From Megalonaias nervosa (Eukaryota > Mollusca > Bivalvia > Unionida > Unionidae), in the NCBI GenBank assembly GCA_016617855.1, contig JAECUM010006691.1, positions 16,341 through 80,340 of the forward strand: DNA of 64,000 nt. The letters run 5' to 3'. A program made the translations under genes and the position numbers. Positions 13,390 to 25,200 of the stretch are shown piece by piece (position 1 is the first letter of the stretch; each line of letters begins with the position of its first letter). Under the pieces are notes generated by a model. It was not told the origin of the DNA. It saw only the letters and a list, made by a program, of their open reading frames with translations, and searched no databases.

Positions 13390-13558
13390 CTGTGTGAGGT
13401 GGGTGTCTCTCAGGTAGTATCAGGTGTTGGAAGGAGATTGCACACAGGGACTCACAGCCCAGCCATCTGTCTGACACAGCCTTCACATAGTACTGACTGG
13501 GTAGTGGCTCAAATATGGGGATGGTGAACACAAGCATCTGCGGTTCCTTGCTGTGCAT
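13390..13558 (-). CDS. ASCC3: ASCC3 exon s: end of FN3-like domain
   Basis: Window codons 909-964 plus one base of 965: LVFTIPIFEPLPSQYYVKAV, SDRWLG and FQHLILPERHPPHT. These are strongly conserved in ASCC3 at the end of the first cassette. The internal Met at the exon start follows the acceptor TATCAG and is not an initiator. Donor GTACAC, phase 1 out, joining into E-LLDLQPLP. Confidence 0.96.
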
Positions 13559-13700
13559 CTGATAGTAAGATTGGAATAGAAACAATGGTCATGAATGGAT
13601 GATTTGATCAACACTCATATCATAAATTAAAGTATCCTAAGAATAAGTCAATACTCCAACTTGCATGAGAATTATTCACTCTTTCTAAGTTTTCAAAGTC

Positions 13701-13895
13701 TGATTGTTTTGATTTGGTTTGGTGCCTTACAGCACAGCAACACAAGTAGGTTGTTTAGCGCCAAGGCAACTGGAGTAAAGTGCCTTGCCAAGGAACACAC
13801 AATGGTAGCTAACCCAGGCTGGACCATTGGTAGGATTTGAACCTGCACCCTTTCGGTCATGAGTCCAGCTCCTAACCACTGGGCCACCACGGCTC
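13701..13895 (-). repeat. SINE-C (tRNA-headed)
   Basis: Read on the minus strand it starts gagccgtggtggcccagtgg, then ttaggagctggactcatgac, then a B box ggttcaaatcc, then a body with ccttggcaaggcactttact. The short duplication tcaaagtc at 13693-13700 and 13896-13903 fits a target-site duplication. A more decayed relative is at 46850-47020. Confidence 0.75.
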
Positions 13896-14899
13896 TCAAA
13901 GTCCTAAGAAATAAGTCCATACACTTACTTGCATCAGACATATTCACTCTTCCTGAGTGTTTCAGAATCCTGAGAATAAGTCATATACTCCAACTTGCAT
14001 GAGAAGAAGTCACCCTTACAGAGTGTTCAGTGTTCTTTATGTTACATTAGCAACTTGCCTTAAAGTAGAGCTGAACTAGTTGTTTTACACATGTTCAAAA
14101 AAAGAACTTTATCCTGAGAAGTCTTCATCTAATACTGTACCATTTTAAGATCGTATATTATAATAAGGGTTCATAGCTAAAAATGTATGTGCTGTATTGA
14201 TAGTTGTTTTGCTCTCTCGTTTACTTACAATAAGTACCCTTGTTTACTTACAATAAGTAATGACACAGACTGCTATTCAGTGAGGAACCAATTGTCAGAA
14301 CATAAATGTTTCTGCAATATTAATTATCCAATCATAACATATTAGGATAGCACTGACTTCCTCACAAATCCAACCCTCCTACTGCCTCATAAATACAACC
14401 CTTCCAAGGTGAAAATCATCTGCTTATCATGATGACAGTCAGACTAGAGTAACCTCCCTACAGAAAATGGGGTTAGTGCCACATCTTGCCTTTTGTCTAT
14501 TAATACTGGAGTGGATGTGCATTCTCTTTCCAGAGATATAACTGCTGAGAGGGCTTGGATGGGTGAGCCCATCTTAAGATCAGGCACAAATTATTCAAGA
14601 AACATATTTTACTCTCGATATTGATTCTTCTTCAAAAAATTCATTTCCCAGTCAAATGCTATGAAAACTGGTGAAAGGAAGAAGGGGTTACATGCCCTTA
14701 CTTCTGAGTATGCCCCCTCTGGACTACTAATTAATGGCCTTAAAATTACAGTGGTGTCTAAGGTCCAGGAGCAATTGCATTTACCAGTGGACCAGTCAAA
14801 TGTAAGCACCATTAGCCCATCAGACCTTTAATATGTCTTATTTGTTCCTATAAATTTGAAGAAAATATGCTTCTAAGGCCTTCATACGTATGAGAAGAG

Positions 14900-17800
14900 C
14901 TCTTAAAGTGCACTGATATAAGCTGAAATTGATCGATAATAAGCAACTGGTTGTGTACAGTTCGAGTGGAAATCTGCAAATTTAGCACACAATCTGCTGA
15001 TCACCATTCTAACCTTAATCTTTGACAATCAAACATCTGTCTGTTTTGACCACAGTTAAAAAACTAAGCATCAACAGTATCAGAATACAATATGTTTTAA
15101 TTGAGATTCTATGAGTTTAAGTATGGTGAAAGTCACTAATCAACCAGAGGGAATTAATCTGCTACAAGACATGTTGCACTGTAGTGCTTTAAATGTCCCA
15201 AGTCCGAACAAAATGAAAATTATGTAGAAAAAAAAACATTATCAAACTTTACTAGCTCAGCAGGAAAGGGGCTGACAATGGGTTGAGTATGATGACAAGA
15301 GGTCATTTATGTTGTGTTCAGCATGTACAGCATACCCAGAGTCAGTCAACCATTCCAGTGTCTTATTCAAAGGCACATCCAATTTTTTAAAATGATCCAC
15401 TGATAGCACATGAAACAAGCAAAGAGAATATTGCTTGCACCAGTCACGTTATGGATAGTATATAAACATATCTCTCTCTTTATGGATAGTATATAAACAT
15501 ATCTCTCTCAACCATGAAGTCCTTAACCTTTACAAAACTGAACAGTGAGTTATTCACCACATCAGATGGACCAGAACTAGTTGATTTTAGTCCATATGAG
15601 ACCATTGCACACAGACTGATCTGTTTCTGAGAAAGCTCGGCATTTGACTAAACACTCTGATTGCCAAGACAAAGTTCATCTGAGGTTCTGATCTTTTGTA
15701 CCACATTTTACATATGTTGACAGCAAAACTTAAAATACCTAAATTGGGGTGTGAAAGGTCAAAGGAAACTCAGACTCTGTCAAATGAATTGTTACTTTTG
15801 GGGCTACTGACTGCATACAGATTAAATTTATGAGTGTTTTCTCTTCCATTTCACTGAACAAGCTTAGCATGGCAGACATGTTCTATTTTATTGGGTGTTT
15901 GATATCTTTCATTTTGAGAACAATTAAACCTGAAGTGTTAGTTAACTACAGCAATGAGATTTAAAGAGGATCCAACAAAAGAAGGCATGATAAGGTGATT
16001 TGAAAATTTTAAAATGTTACGGTTAGTAAAACATTTCTAGGATTTAATAAGCAATAAAGTAGTTGTCTAAATTTTGAGTTTGCAGTAATTTTGTAATTTT
16101 CCCTGTCTGTCATTATGGTAATGCACTGTAGTAAATATCTGCATGTCAGACTTTGTGGCTGTACTAGTCCTTGCCTGATGCGGACCTAGGGTCCTACTGG
16201 TCCTGGACCTGTGAGACAAAAGTGAAATGTTCTGGCCCTGCTATTGTAAATGAAGCAGCTTTGAGTTCAGTGTAAGATATGGGATAGGGTCAGCACACAG
16301 TTTATGCATCAACATGGCTTAGAAGCAGAAATTTCTACACCCCACCCCCCTCCAACACCACCACCAGGTCAAGCTTAGCCCTTTAGGACAAAACACATTT
16401 TTGGTAGGACCTAGAAAACTGCATCTCAGACACCCAATCCAAGGCTTGGATGATGTCAGTTAGGGAGCAGTTGCACTTGAATGCTATTTTAGAGTTAACT
16501 GGATTAATCTAATAAGCTGATATGGTTAACAGAAATAAACTAGACTTGCATTAGGTCATTGTCAGCTGAGTAGATAACCCATCCTGAGCTCTTCCTTCTT
16601 TGAGTAAAAGCATTATCTTTCTCACATGACTGGCTTGGTTCACATCAGACACAGCTCTGGAGTCCTGATCAGTTCTGCAGAAGTCCATGGGATGAAACAG
16701 CCAAAGAAGACAGTGCTGTCAAGTTAAGACAAAGTAATAATCCCCACAAGTGAGAGCCTTCTTGGAAATGAAAGCTGGAGGCATCATGAGAAATGCTGAA
16801 CCCCTGTGGCAAAACTGCAGATAGCATGGGTTGACAAACCAGGCCTATATCTTCATTCTGCTGTAGCTAAGGTGACTATGAAGCAGGTTAAGTACCAAGG
16901 TCCAAAAGCCGTCCTTTGAAATAAGTCAAAATTAATAATAAGGTCCAAGAAGTCTTTGTTCAGCCAACATTTTCCCATCCATGTGGGTAAAACATATCTG
17001 AGATTCTGATGGGAGATAACTTCTTCTCCTCGAAGAGCACAGAAGTTAGCTATTTGTGGTCTTTAGGCTTTATGGTAGAGATGCATTATGTTCAGACCAT
17101 CAGCAGAAACCTCTCTGTTTTCCCTCTCAGATTCTTAAAGTGTTGGACCATACTGCTCAAATAATTCTTCCCTCCACTTGTTCAGAGAGATGTTTCTTCT
17201 TGAAGGCTTATTTAATACAAGTCAGGCATACACATTCAATGTTTCTGGTTTCAGATGGAAACCAGCAGGAATGGAGAAGGCAGGAGTGTCATGGTAATTT
17301 CTACCACTAGATCAGACTAGCTGATCAGAGATGTTTCCCATGTGATGTGAGTCATCAGATTAGCAGTCAGATTTCCTAACTTTTAGAAGACTTCAGGAAT
17401 CCAAAGGCTAGGAGGTATGTTTAATGACATTGTTCCATTTGGGGAAAAGATTGACAGCTAAAAAGGCTTTTAAATCTTCAGATAGTGCAACATGGGTTAG
17501 GAGCTTGGCATTCCACTTTGTCACAAGGAAGACTGCGAAGGATTAGAATTAGAATCCAAGGGGTGAAAAGAACCATGCAGTGTGGAATGGGTGATTTCAA
17601 TGGGATGCCACATCCACTAGAAACCTGAGCATGCCCAGTATGTGTGGACATGAATGTGGATTTGTCAATGAAAACATTACCTGAAAGGTTCCCATATTGG
17701 TGCAATGGGTTATCTTTTGACTTCTAACTAACAGACACTGGGTGAGATGATGGGAACAAGGAGAGTGCCTTTTCCAAATAACATCTCCTGAATCAAAAGG

Positions 17801-18950
17801 CACTCATTATGGCTTTCTTCAGGGCATGGTGCATATGGAAACTTAATGAAGGGTCAAACTCCACTCATTTGGAAGAAATGTGGGAGTTTGGCACTGTGGC
17901 CAGTCATGCTGGTGTCCCTATGGTGAACTGGGAAACATCATCCTATTTTCTGAGATGGTACATAATTTAGTCTGAAATTCTGATCACTGGATCTGACAAA
18001 GTTTTGGACACAACCGAGGACAGGAGGTAAATCTGTGGGGTCTCATGAATTGGCAGTACAGTGTGAGAGAGTTTGTGGCTACAATGAGAGTACCAAAATG
18101 GTGAAGAGATTCCCATTCTAATAACTGAATTGTGAAGTGGAAACCACTGGGGTGATCCCCAAGGGATATTCTAGGGGGAGATAAATCAAAACTAAAAGGG
18201 GGGTGGTTGACCCTATGCCCAGATGAATGAAGATCTGCGACAGAATGAGACAGAATTTGTCCTTGTTGACAAGGAATCTAAGATGAAGAAAGAGCAAAAC
18301 AAAGAATTTCATATTTTGCTGCAAAGGAGGGCTCACCCTGTGCTTTTGAACTGTAAGGTGTTTCTATTCCCAAAATGGTACTGGGGATCAATATCAGGGT
18401 ATCCATGTGGAACTCAGGTGCAAAAGAGTGAGATGTACAATCTTGAAAATGGCTGGAGTAAGATTCCAGTGGGGATGTATTCCTAAGGAACTCTACCATT
18501 TTTTTTCTTCATAGAAGAATGTATATTCTGGTGAGAGCCAAATGGTTGTCAGGACATGGTGTCTCCCATTCCATTCTGAAAAGGGTGAAGACTTTCCCCC
18601 TATGGGGTATCAGGAAATGGTCAACATGGAAATGGTGTCATTTTCTGTGAGAAGTTAATAAGGCTATAAAAAGCAGCTGGTTCAAAAACAGACGTTCTGT
18701 CCTTCTATTACATCCCAGGTTGCTTGGCCGGCATAAGGTTTGCCTTTAGGAATCATGTTTTCTGGCCTCATTTACCTGGCTGTGAAATATGAAATTGGAA
18801 GAATGAGATGCAATCTGAGAATGGTTGGTGATGGTCTTTTAGCAGCACACTTGTGGATGAATATGTAACCTACAGCTTCAAGGATACAGCTATGCATCAG
18901 AAAGTAATGCTGAATCACCTAGTAAGTATATCAGCACATGTGAGATTGAC
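14900..18950 (-). mobile_element. Probable decayed DIRS-like element (RT region)
   Basis: Minus-strand relics suggest a reverse transcriptase and its connection region. One is NKDKFCLILSQIFIHLGI (about 18250-18300), comparable to the 'N..KS.L.P.Q...HLG' RT block of DIRS elements. Another is MLRFLVDVASH..HPFHTAW (about 17540-17630). A third is FSPNGTMSLNIPPSLWIPEV (about 17390-17450). Many stops and frameshifts are present. The left boundary is a guess, and the recombinase part (about 15100-16600) is too decayed to confirm. Confidence 0.42.
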
Positions 18951-20056
18951 TCCCTGATTTTTAAAACTATTGAGACCAAGTCAAGCATGAAGTCAATCAC
19001 AGGGATTTCCAGCCCATGCACAAAAAGGAAGGTTTTGAGGTTTTGACATTCCTAGGATTGTGATGAATTTGTCAACAGACTTCAGTGTAAAAGATTGGCA
19101 TGTATGTCTTGTAAAATGCCACATTGAAAATGATAGGATTCAACAAAGATGCTAACCTGGCAGTGGATGTACTCAAAACATATTATAATTAGACAACGTA
19201 TTTAAATAAGAAAAAAGAAGTCCTATATCATGGTGACATATGTCATGTAAATCCAATGTATTTAAACAAGGCAATTTTTATCCAGGATCTGTGTTCTTTC
19301 TTTTGATATAAGTATACAAACTTTTATAACATTTTTAAAAACTGTTTACTCTTAATTCAGTTCAAAACGCTTCACATGTGTTCATCACAAAATAGCATAA
19401 TTATCTTGACAAGCATTTTTAATCTGCTGTAAACATAAGTTTAAATTTTTTCTAATTAACTGAAAAATGAAACAGTAAAATGCTGTGTTCCTCAAATGCA
19501 AAAATAACATTAACTTCTAACTGTCACAACATTTTGTCTGTTCAACTCTTTCTCCCTCAGAATGCAACAGATCTCCTGAAAACAATAAGCTGTAATTTGT
19601 ATGATTTGTTTTTTGTTTGTTTGGTTGATTAAAGGCATTTTCAACACATTAATGGCTATATTATATTGAGGAAATAGGAGGCAAGTGTCTTTACCAAGAG
19701 ATCACCAAGGCTGATGACCCGGGCTGGTCTGAGTCCAATACTACTGAGTTCCTGTGGCTCCCTTATTTAAGATGAACAAGTGAACTTTTTTAACGACTGT
19801 GAAATCCGTCCAACACTGCAACTCCTTCTATTTTCTACATATAATATTGAGGAATAAATTGGGATAATAATAAAATTATAAGCAAATTGCAATGTTTTAA
19901 AAGCAAAACTACAGAAATATGTTCAAAGAACATAAATGCTAACCACAGAGCCTGAAAATGAACTAAACATGAAACTAGGACCGGATGGATCGGCAGATAA
20001 GGGTAACTCCAACCACATTCTTGATGGTATATGAGAAGCATTAAGTATACAATTAC

Positions 20057-20155
20057 CTGTTTCTTGTGGAGCAGAAAATACTCAGAATGGTAGATATGAT
20101 AGTTCTCTGGGTCCTCAACCCAGATCCAAAATGGTTCTGCTGTTCCACCATGTAC
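20057..20155 (-). CDS. ASCC3: ASCC3 exon r: FN3-like domain
   Basis: Window codons 876-908: VHGGTAEPFWIWVEDPENYH and IYHSEYFLLHKKQ, equivalent to the vertebrate VHG..GEPWWIWVEDP...HIYHSEYF. The exon is 33 codons, phase 0 on both sides. Acceptor GATTGTAG, donor GTAATT. Confidence 0.95.
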
Positions 20156-21007
20156 CTACAATCAAACAAATGTACCATTTAACCACAAAATAACAGCTGG
20201 GTTCAAATTCATATCAAACAGTCTACTTTTGTAGGTTCCATTATTCACAGATTTTAGCAGGTTTCAAATTTCAAATTCAAAATGTAATTAACATGCTATG
20301 AGATCTGTACAATAAGCTTATATGCCTATATCTGGAAATAAGTGATGCATGCAATGCTTAGTTTTGATATGTACTTAACATAGGTTGTGACTCTTTCTAA
20401 GATGCCGCTATTTTACAAAGGTTCTATATTCACACTCATCAACCAGATTTAAAATAATATTACATGAAGAACTTTATTATATGCATGTATGATTAGGTTT
20501 TCATGGCAGATCAGCACAGTCCAGGCTATATTGTATCAATTAAGAGTTAAATTCCAAAACTATAAACAGAAAAAATTGCAAAAAAACTTTATGTAAAAAT
20601 GGAAAGAGTAGAAACCTGAATCAAACAAGATAAATAAAATGTCACACTTATCACTCAACTATAAATGAAACAATGAAAATAAATGAACAGTCACACCTAT
20701 CATTCAACCAGGAACTTAACAATCAAAACATTAATACAGTTCTGGTTTTGGACTCTCTTTTATATTTTAACACACTCAAAAGTACTTATTTTTCCTATGA
20801 AAAAAAACTGAAAGGTCAACATTTTGTAAACCCGTATTTGTTTACAACAGACACGTAAAATATCACCCTATGATTTCACAAATGGGTAAGGGTTCAGTGT
20901 CAGAAACAATCCAAATGTAATCACCATGACTAATAAAAGAGAAATTATTCAAATCTTTTTTATTCCATATGCAATGTCTTTTCCTGTAATATCTTTTTGT
21001 AATTTAC
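20156..21007 (-). other. ASCC3 intron between exons q and r
   Basis: 852 bp, AT-rich, with ordinary GT-AG ends. No repeat family or ORF with a recognisable product. Confidence 0.9.
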
Positions 21008-21162
21008 CTTGTCATCCCATCTGAAGGCTGGCTTGATGGTAAGACGGACTCTGAGAACAGTCCGAGTAATGGGCTGGATGCTGGCCTCCAATTCCAGTAT
21101 TGGCAACTGATGAACACATTTCTTCACCACACTGCCCATCTTCACATGGTGCAACATATGAC
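21008..21162 (-). CDS. ASCC3: ASCC3 exon q: Sec63 domain 1, FN3-like start
   Basis: Window codons 824-875: HMLHHVKMGSVVKKCVHQLP, then LEASIQPITRTVLRVRLTI, ending RWDDK. The ASIQPITR.VLRV strand opens the immunoglobulin/FN3-like C-terminal part of the first Sec63 module. The acceptor TTTGACAG completes the split Gly. Donor GTAAAT. Phase 1 in, phase 0 out. Confidence 0.95.
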
Positions 21163-21647
21163 CTGTCAAAGTTATTATCTGTAAATTTACTTCTTTGAGA
21201 GATACCAATTTTTGCATATTTCATGCTTGCTACAAACAATGAATTAAACAATCAACAAAGAAAATTAATTTGCCTATGTAGACAATTTAACCCCTTCTCA
21301 TCAGAGGCATTTTACAACTTTATGTACCAACATAAATAAGATTTTGTAGGGAGGGCACAACCAAGTAAAATAATACTCACACCAATAAACAGAATTTGAT
21401 TCCTCTGCTCAGTGATAAGTATATCTCTACATCGAACAACTCTAAAACAGATGCTCACCTGAAAATAAGTCCCAACCCCATTTTGTCCAATGTTTTATGA
21501 ATCTCTTCTTTATAAGGACAAACTAGCGAGACACCTCAGGCTTGAAAAGTATGTTATATCACTCACTCATCATATAATCAGCATTAAAAAGTTTTCCCCT
21601 CTTTATTGTGTGATGTTCTCCATGAGACATTTGTAACAAAAACTTGC
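21163..21647 (-). other. ASCC3 GC-AG intron between exons p and q
   Basis: 485 bp. The donor reads AG|GCAAGT at 21647-21642 on the minus strand and the acceptor reads TTTGACAG|GT. The intron is phase 1. It starts with an in-frame continuation of exon p (KFLLQMSHGEHH...) that stays open for about 30 codons, so intron retention would extend the protein before a stop. No repeats seen. Confidence 0.88.
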
Positions 21648-21873
21648 CTATTTCCTTGGAATCCATTTCCCGTAGTCTGTCAACAGTCAACTTGCGTGCC
21701 TCTAGCTTCTGCAGTATCTCAGATGACAGAATAGAAAACTGCCTTAGTGGGCTCTCAAATCCCCAAAGTCGCTTGTCGACAGTTTTACTCAGGGCAAGAA
21801 GACGGCTTGCCATGACCGGCCATCCCTTCTTAAGACAGATTTCAAAGAGTGCACGCATAATTCTGGCAGCATT
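21648..21873 (-). CDS. ASCC3: ASCC3 exon p: Sec63 domain 1, GC donor
   Basis: Window codons 749-823 plus one base of 824. NAARIMRALFEICLKKGWP, DKRLWGFESPLRQFSIL and KLTVDRLREMDSKEIG match the Sec63 helical bundle. The reading frame stays open past the exon end, but homology requires a junction after '..SKEIG' into HMLHHVK. The only cut that keeps frame is AG|GCAAGT, a GC donor with otherwise perfect consensus. Acceptor ATTACAG. Phase 0 in, phase 1 out. Confidence 0.93.
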
Positions 21874-22029
21874 CTGTAATGAATATCAATATGAAGATAT
21901 TACACAATATTTTCTGCATTGCCAGTCTTCCATAAGAGTCCCTTGATAGGACCAAGTAGACATCATAAGCAGTCTTTTAGTGAAAATCCCATGTCAATAT
22001 GCTCATCAACTCAGAAACAGTGATGAGAA

Positions 22030-23090
22030 GATTTTTAAGATGGCAACAATAATGGCCATATTGGGTGTTCAAGGGGAACCAATTTCAATTTGGGCCAAGT
22101 AGACATCATAAGAAGTCTAATAGTGAAAACTCCATGTAAATAAGACCATCCATTGAGGAGGATTAGCAATTACAAGATTTTCAAGATGGCCACCATGTTG
22201 GACACAGTGGATGTCATATCTGCATCATTTTCATTTAGGACCAAGAGATTTCACTCAGGAGTAGCGATAACAAGATTTTTAAGATGGTGGACACATTGGC
22301 TGTCAGATCAGCACCATTTTCAGTTATGATCAACAAGAGATGGCTGTAATGGCAGCCATATTGGAGGTCAGATCAGCATCATTTTCATTTATGATCAACA
22401 AGAGATGGCTGTAATGGCAGCCATATTGGAGGTCAGATCAGCATCATTTTCATTTATGATCAACATGAGATGGCTGTAATGGCAGCCATACTGGAGGTCA
22501 AATCAGCATCATTTTCACTTATGAACAACTAGACACCATATAAAGTCATCTGGTGAAAAACCCAAGCTGATATGGTTCTCCATTTAGAAGGAGAAACAAT
22601 AATAAGATTTTCAAGATGGCTTACAGCCATACTAGATGCCTTATTAGCACCATTTTCATTCAGGCACAAGAAGTCTTTTGGTGAAAATTTGATATTTATA
22701 TTGCCATCAATCCAGGAGGGGTAGCAATAACAAAGTTTATTAAGATGGCTGCCATGGGCATCATATTAGATACTTTAACATTACCATTTCTACTGAAGAG
22801 CAACTGGACAAAAGTAAGAAGTCTTTTGGTAAAAGCCCCCAAGTTAAGATGGTCATTGATTAGCTTTAACAAAATTTCCAAGATGGCTACAGCAGCCATA
22901 TTGGATGTGAAAGAAGCACCATTTTTATTTCGGACCAACTAAACCTTGGGATGAATCAGTCTGTAGTTTTGTGGCAATCCTTCATAGTTTCGGAGGAATT
23001 GAGATAACAAGCTTGTGCTAACAGATGGACAAACAAATATGGACAGCAGATCATCCCATCTGCTCTTTTTGTCAATGATCAGTAAAAATT
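22030..23090 (+). repeat. ~140-bp repeat family (repeat D), array 1
   Basis: Units of about 120 to 160 bp contain, in order, a core aagatggctgccatggtggc-like stretch, 'catattggaggtcagatcag', 'accattttcatt', 'ggaccaacaagacatcata', 'gaagtcttttggtgaaaa' and 'ataacaagattttcaagatgg'. Three nearly identical short units lie at 22330-22500. The array ends with a distinct terminal block (acagatggacaaacaaatat ... ggacagcagatcatccc), which is shared with the arrays at 44205 and 47285. Confidence 0.82.
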
Positions 23091-23274
23091 TACAAGTAAA
23101 GAAAACATGTAGAAGTAAAACTCATATGTTTTTCACTGCAATGATTGGGATTATTTTCAGTAAGTAAATAAGATTTAAAGAAATATACAGAAATGCCAAC
23201 TCCTACTAATATCAAATAGACAGTGTCTTCTTTTTATCTGCTGAGTGTTCAAACTAGCTGAAGAAATAGCAATA

Positions 23275-23640
23275 ACAAGATTTTCAAGATGACTATCAAG
23301 GTGGCCATGTTGGTGGTAAGATTGGAAATGTTTCTTTTTAGGACCAATCATACAAAGTCTTTTAGTGAAAACACCATGTCAATATGACCATCCATTTATG
23401 AGTTATACCAGTAACAAGTTTTTTTTTTTTATGACCACTATCATATCGATATTACTTTCCCTTGGGGTGAAGTAGCAATAATATGATTTTGCATATGGCT
23501 GCCATGGTGGCCATAATGGAGTTCAGATCATCACCATTTTCACTCAGGACCAACTTGACATCATGATTAGTCTGTCAAAATGTCATTTCAACATGACTAT
23601 CCAATCAGAAGAAGTGGCTACAACAGGAGTTTTACCCAAG
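23275..23640 (+). repeat. Repeat D, array 2 (decayed)
   Basis: Two or three further diverged units of the same ~140-bp family (aacaagattttcaagatgac; catatggctgccatggtggc; atcaccattttcactcagga). They are separated from array 1 by about 190 bp of unrelated sequence. Confidence 0.7.
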
Positions 23641-24722
23641 AAAAGTCTGTAAAGTCATGCTATTCATACAATGTGATGCCTTGCATATTCAGTTTTGAAT
23701 TTCTATAACATATTTTTCAACAAGGTATAAGCTTTATTGGTCACTTTTCATTTCATCATCTTTCTCTAACTATTACAGGTAAATCAGAGCACTAAGTTTA
23801 CATGTTGTTTTGCTGTGAAAAATTCAATTTCTTTTGTGATACAAGTGTTTATGTTTTCACAAATGAATTACAAGCAGACATTATAAACATTTCAGTGATC
23901 TACATATACCAATGTCTAAGCAGACATTCACCTACATAAAACTTTACTGGAAAACTGGAATCTGACATAAGTGACCGTAATGGTGAGGTTAAAAACAGGA
24001 ACAATTCTATCAAAATCAGAATGCCACCTCTGAAGACACTAATAAACAGGAAATATTTCATCATATGTAGATGGTATTTAATGAGTATTAACAAAATAAA
24101 ACACAATGTCTTTTGCTCGCAACTAATAATGAAGTCACTCCTATTGAAAACATAACCATCTGGTTAATCAGATGCACTAATCAGTTCCTTGATAGAAACA
24201 TCACTGTGTCAAACTTATCATATGGAAAAATGGATTAAACAAATTTTTTTAAATAATCTGTTAAAATCTACAGAAATTTATAATAAATTAGCTATTTAGA
24301 AACTTCCTTGTTTAAACTTTTTCAGCTTCCAACAATGGAGGTGGGTAATTGGGGGTGGTGGCTGTAGGACTAGAAAAAACAGATGGATCTTTCACACAAA
24401 CCCCAACACCAATTCCAATAAGATCAAAAGCTGACAAGTAAAATTAGAACATACTGGACAATTATAAAATTACTTATTTATCTACCAATATTTAAGCAAA
24501 ACATATGGCACTATCTTCATGCTTCATCAGTTATGGAACATTCCTGGTCTTATTCGTTCTAGTTCTTAACATGTTTACCAAATGTTTAACTAACACCAGA
24601 CTGTTGATCCTGAAGCTCTTTCTTTGAATCAGGTACATTTCAGTAATTGTTTCAACAAATATATTGTCTAAAACCAGCTTTGTGCCATCAACAGCTTAAA
24701 CTGTTTTGACCTCTTTCATTTC

Positions 24723-24789
24723 TTGCAATGAAGGCCTCAACAAAGACCTGTACAAAACTCTGCTTGTGTCTGGAGATGAAAGTCTGCAA
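24723..24789 (-). pseudogene. Decayed copy 1 of ASCC3 exon o 3' half
   Basis: Minus-strand translation LQTFISRHKQSFVQVFVEAF then IA aligns to the end of exon o (LQAYISRESLDSFSLVSDQA then YIAQ). No in-frame stop within the piece. It is shorter than the source and lacks the N-terminal part. Confidence 0.65.
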
Positions 24790-24820
24790 TATTCTGCACT
24801 ATTTTTATTCATTTAATACC

Positions 24821-24884
24821 ATGCAATAAGGGTCTGACCTGAAACCATTAGAAACTGTCTTGGTTCTTTCTGAAGATGTAAGCT
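24821..24884 (-). pseudogene. Decayed copy 2 of ASCC3 exon o 3' half
   Basis: Minus-strand AYIFRKNQDSF matches AYISRESLDSF. It is followed by an in-frame TAA, and after a one-base deletion the alignment resumes as LMVSGQTLIA (source SLVSDQAYIA). It is almost identical to copy 4 at 25413-25476. Confidence 0.75.
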
Positions 24885-24916
24885 TGTTTTACCTGCATTA
24901 TTTTAAGTTTCAATAA

Positions 24917-24961
24917 CACCTGAGCAATATAGGCCAGGTCTGATACCAATCTAAAATTCCT
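24917..24961 (-). pseudogene. Decayed copy 3 of ASCC3 exon o 3' end
   Basis: Minus-strand RLVSDLAYIAQ followed by GTGTTA matches the last 11 residues of exon o (SLVSDQAYIAQ) and its donor position. An AG lies just before the piece (ATTTTAG), so it could look like a mini-exon. The 5' half is unrecognisable. Confidence 0.72.
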
Positions 24962-25023
24962 AAGTTTTATCCTGCAAAAACATGAGCTCACTATATTTTA
25001 CGCTGCTTGAACCTGTTGAATAC

Positions 25024-25200
25024 CTGTGCAATATAGGCCTGGTCCGAGACCAATGAGAAACTGTCTAGGCTCTCCCTGGAGATGTAGGCCTGCAGCAAGA
25101 TGTTTACTTTGCCATAAGTGTTCTCCACTCCCCCAGGGACATTCATCTCACAGTGTTCATGAAGGAAAGTGTCTAACTCCTCCATCTCATCATCTCGCAC
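25024..25200 (-). CDS. ASCC3: ASCC3 exon o: Sec63 domain 1
   Basis: Window codons 690-748: VRDDEMEELDTFL, then PGGVENTYGKVNILLQAYIS, then DSFSLVSDQAYIAQ. The PGGVEN.YGK.NILLQ.YIS motif is a hallmark of the Sec63-like domain of ASCC3 and Brr2. Acceptor TATGCAG, donor GTATTC, phase 0 on both sides. The 3' half of this exon has at least four decayed copies in the flanking introns (24723-24961 and 25413-25476). Confidence 0.97.

Larger units (their letters stand above)
13559..20056 (-). other. ASCC3 intron between exons r and s
   Basis: At 6.5 kb this is one of the larger internal introns. It contains SINE-C (13701-13895), a 28-bp tandem duplication at about 15455-15510 (gtatataaacatatctctct twice) and a long block of DIRS-like debris (about 14900-18950). 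At 19600-19760 there is a stretch resembling the 3' part of molluscan SINEs (ttaaaggcattttcaaca). I recognise nothing in 13905-14880 or 18960-19600. Confidence 0.8.
21874..25023 (-). other. ASCC3 intron between exons o and p
   Basis: About the left half is occupied by the ~140-bp repeat (22030-23090 and 23275-23640). The end nearest exon o carries decayed copies of that exon (24723-24961). I see nothing recognisable in 23700-24700. Confidence 0.85.

Noticed and set aside
21567..21647. Continuation of exon p reading GKFLLQMSHGEHHTIKRG as coding
   Set aside because: Homology jumps from SKEIG to HMLHHVK in the next exon. The GC donor restores the exact family sequence, so this stretch is intron unless retained.
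21644..21946. A 100-codon plus-strand ORF
   Set aside because: A shadow of ASCC3 exon p on the opposite strand.
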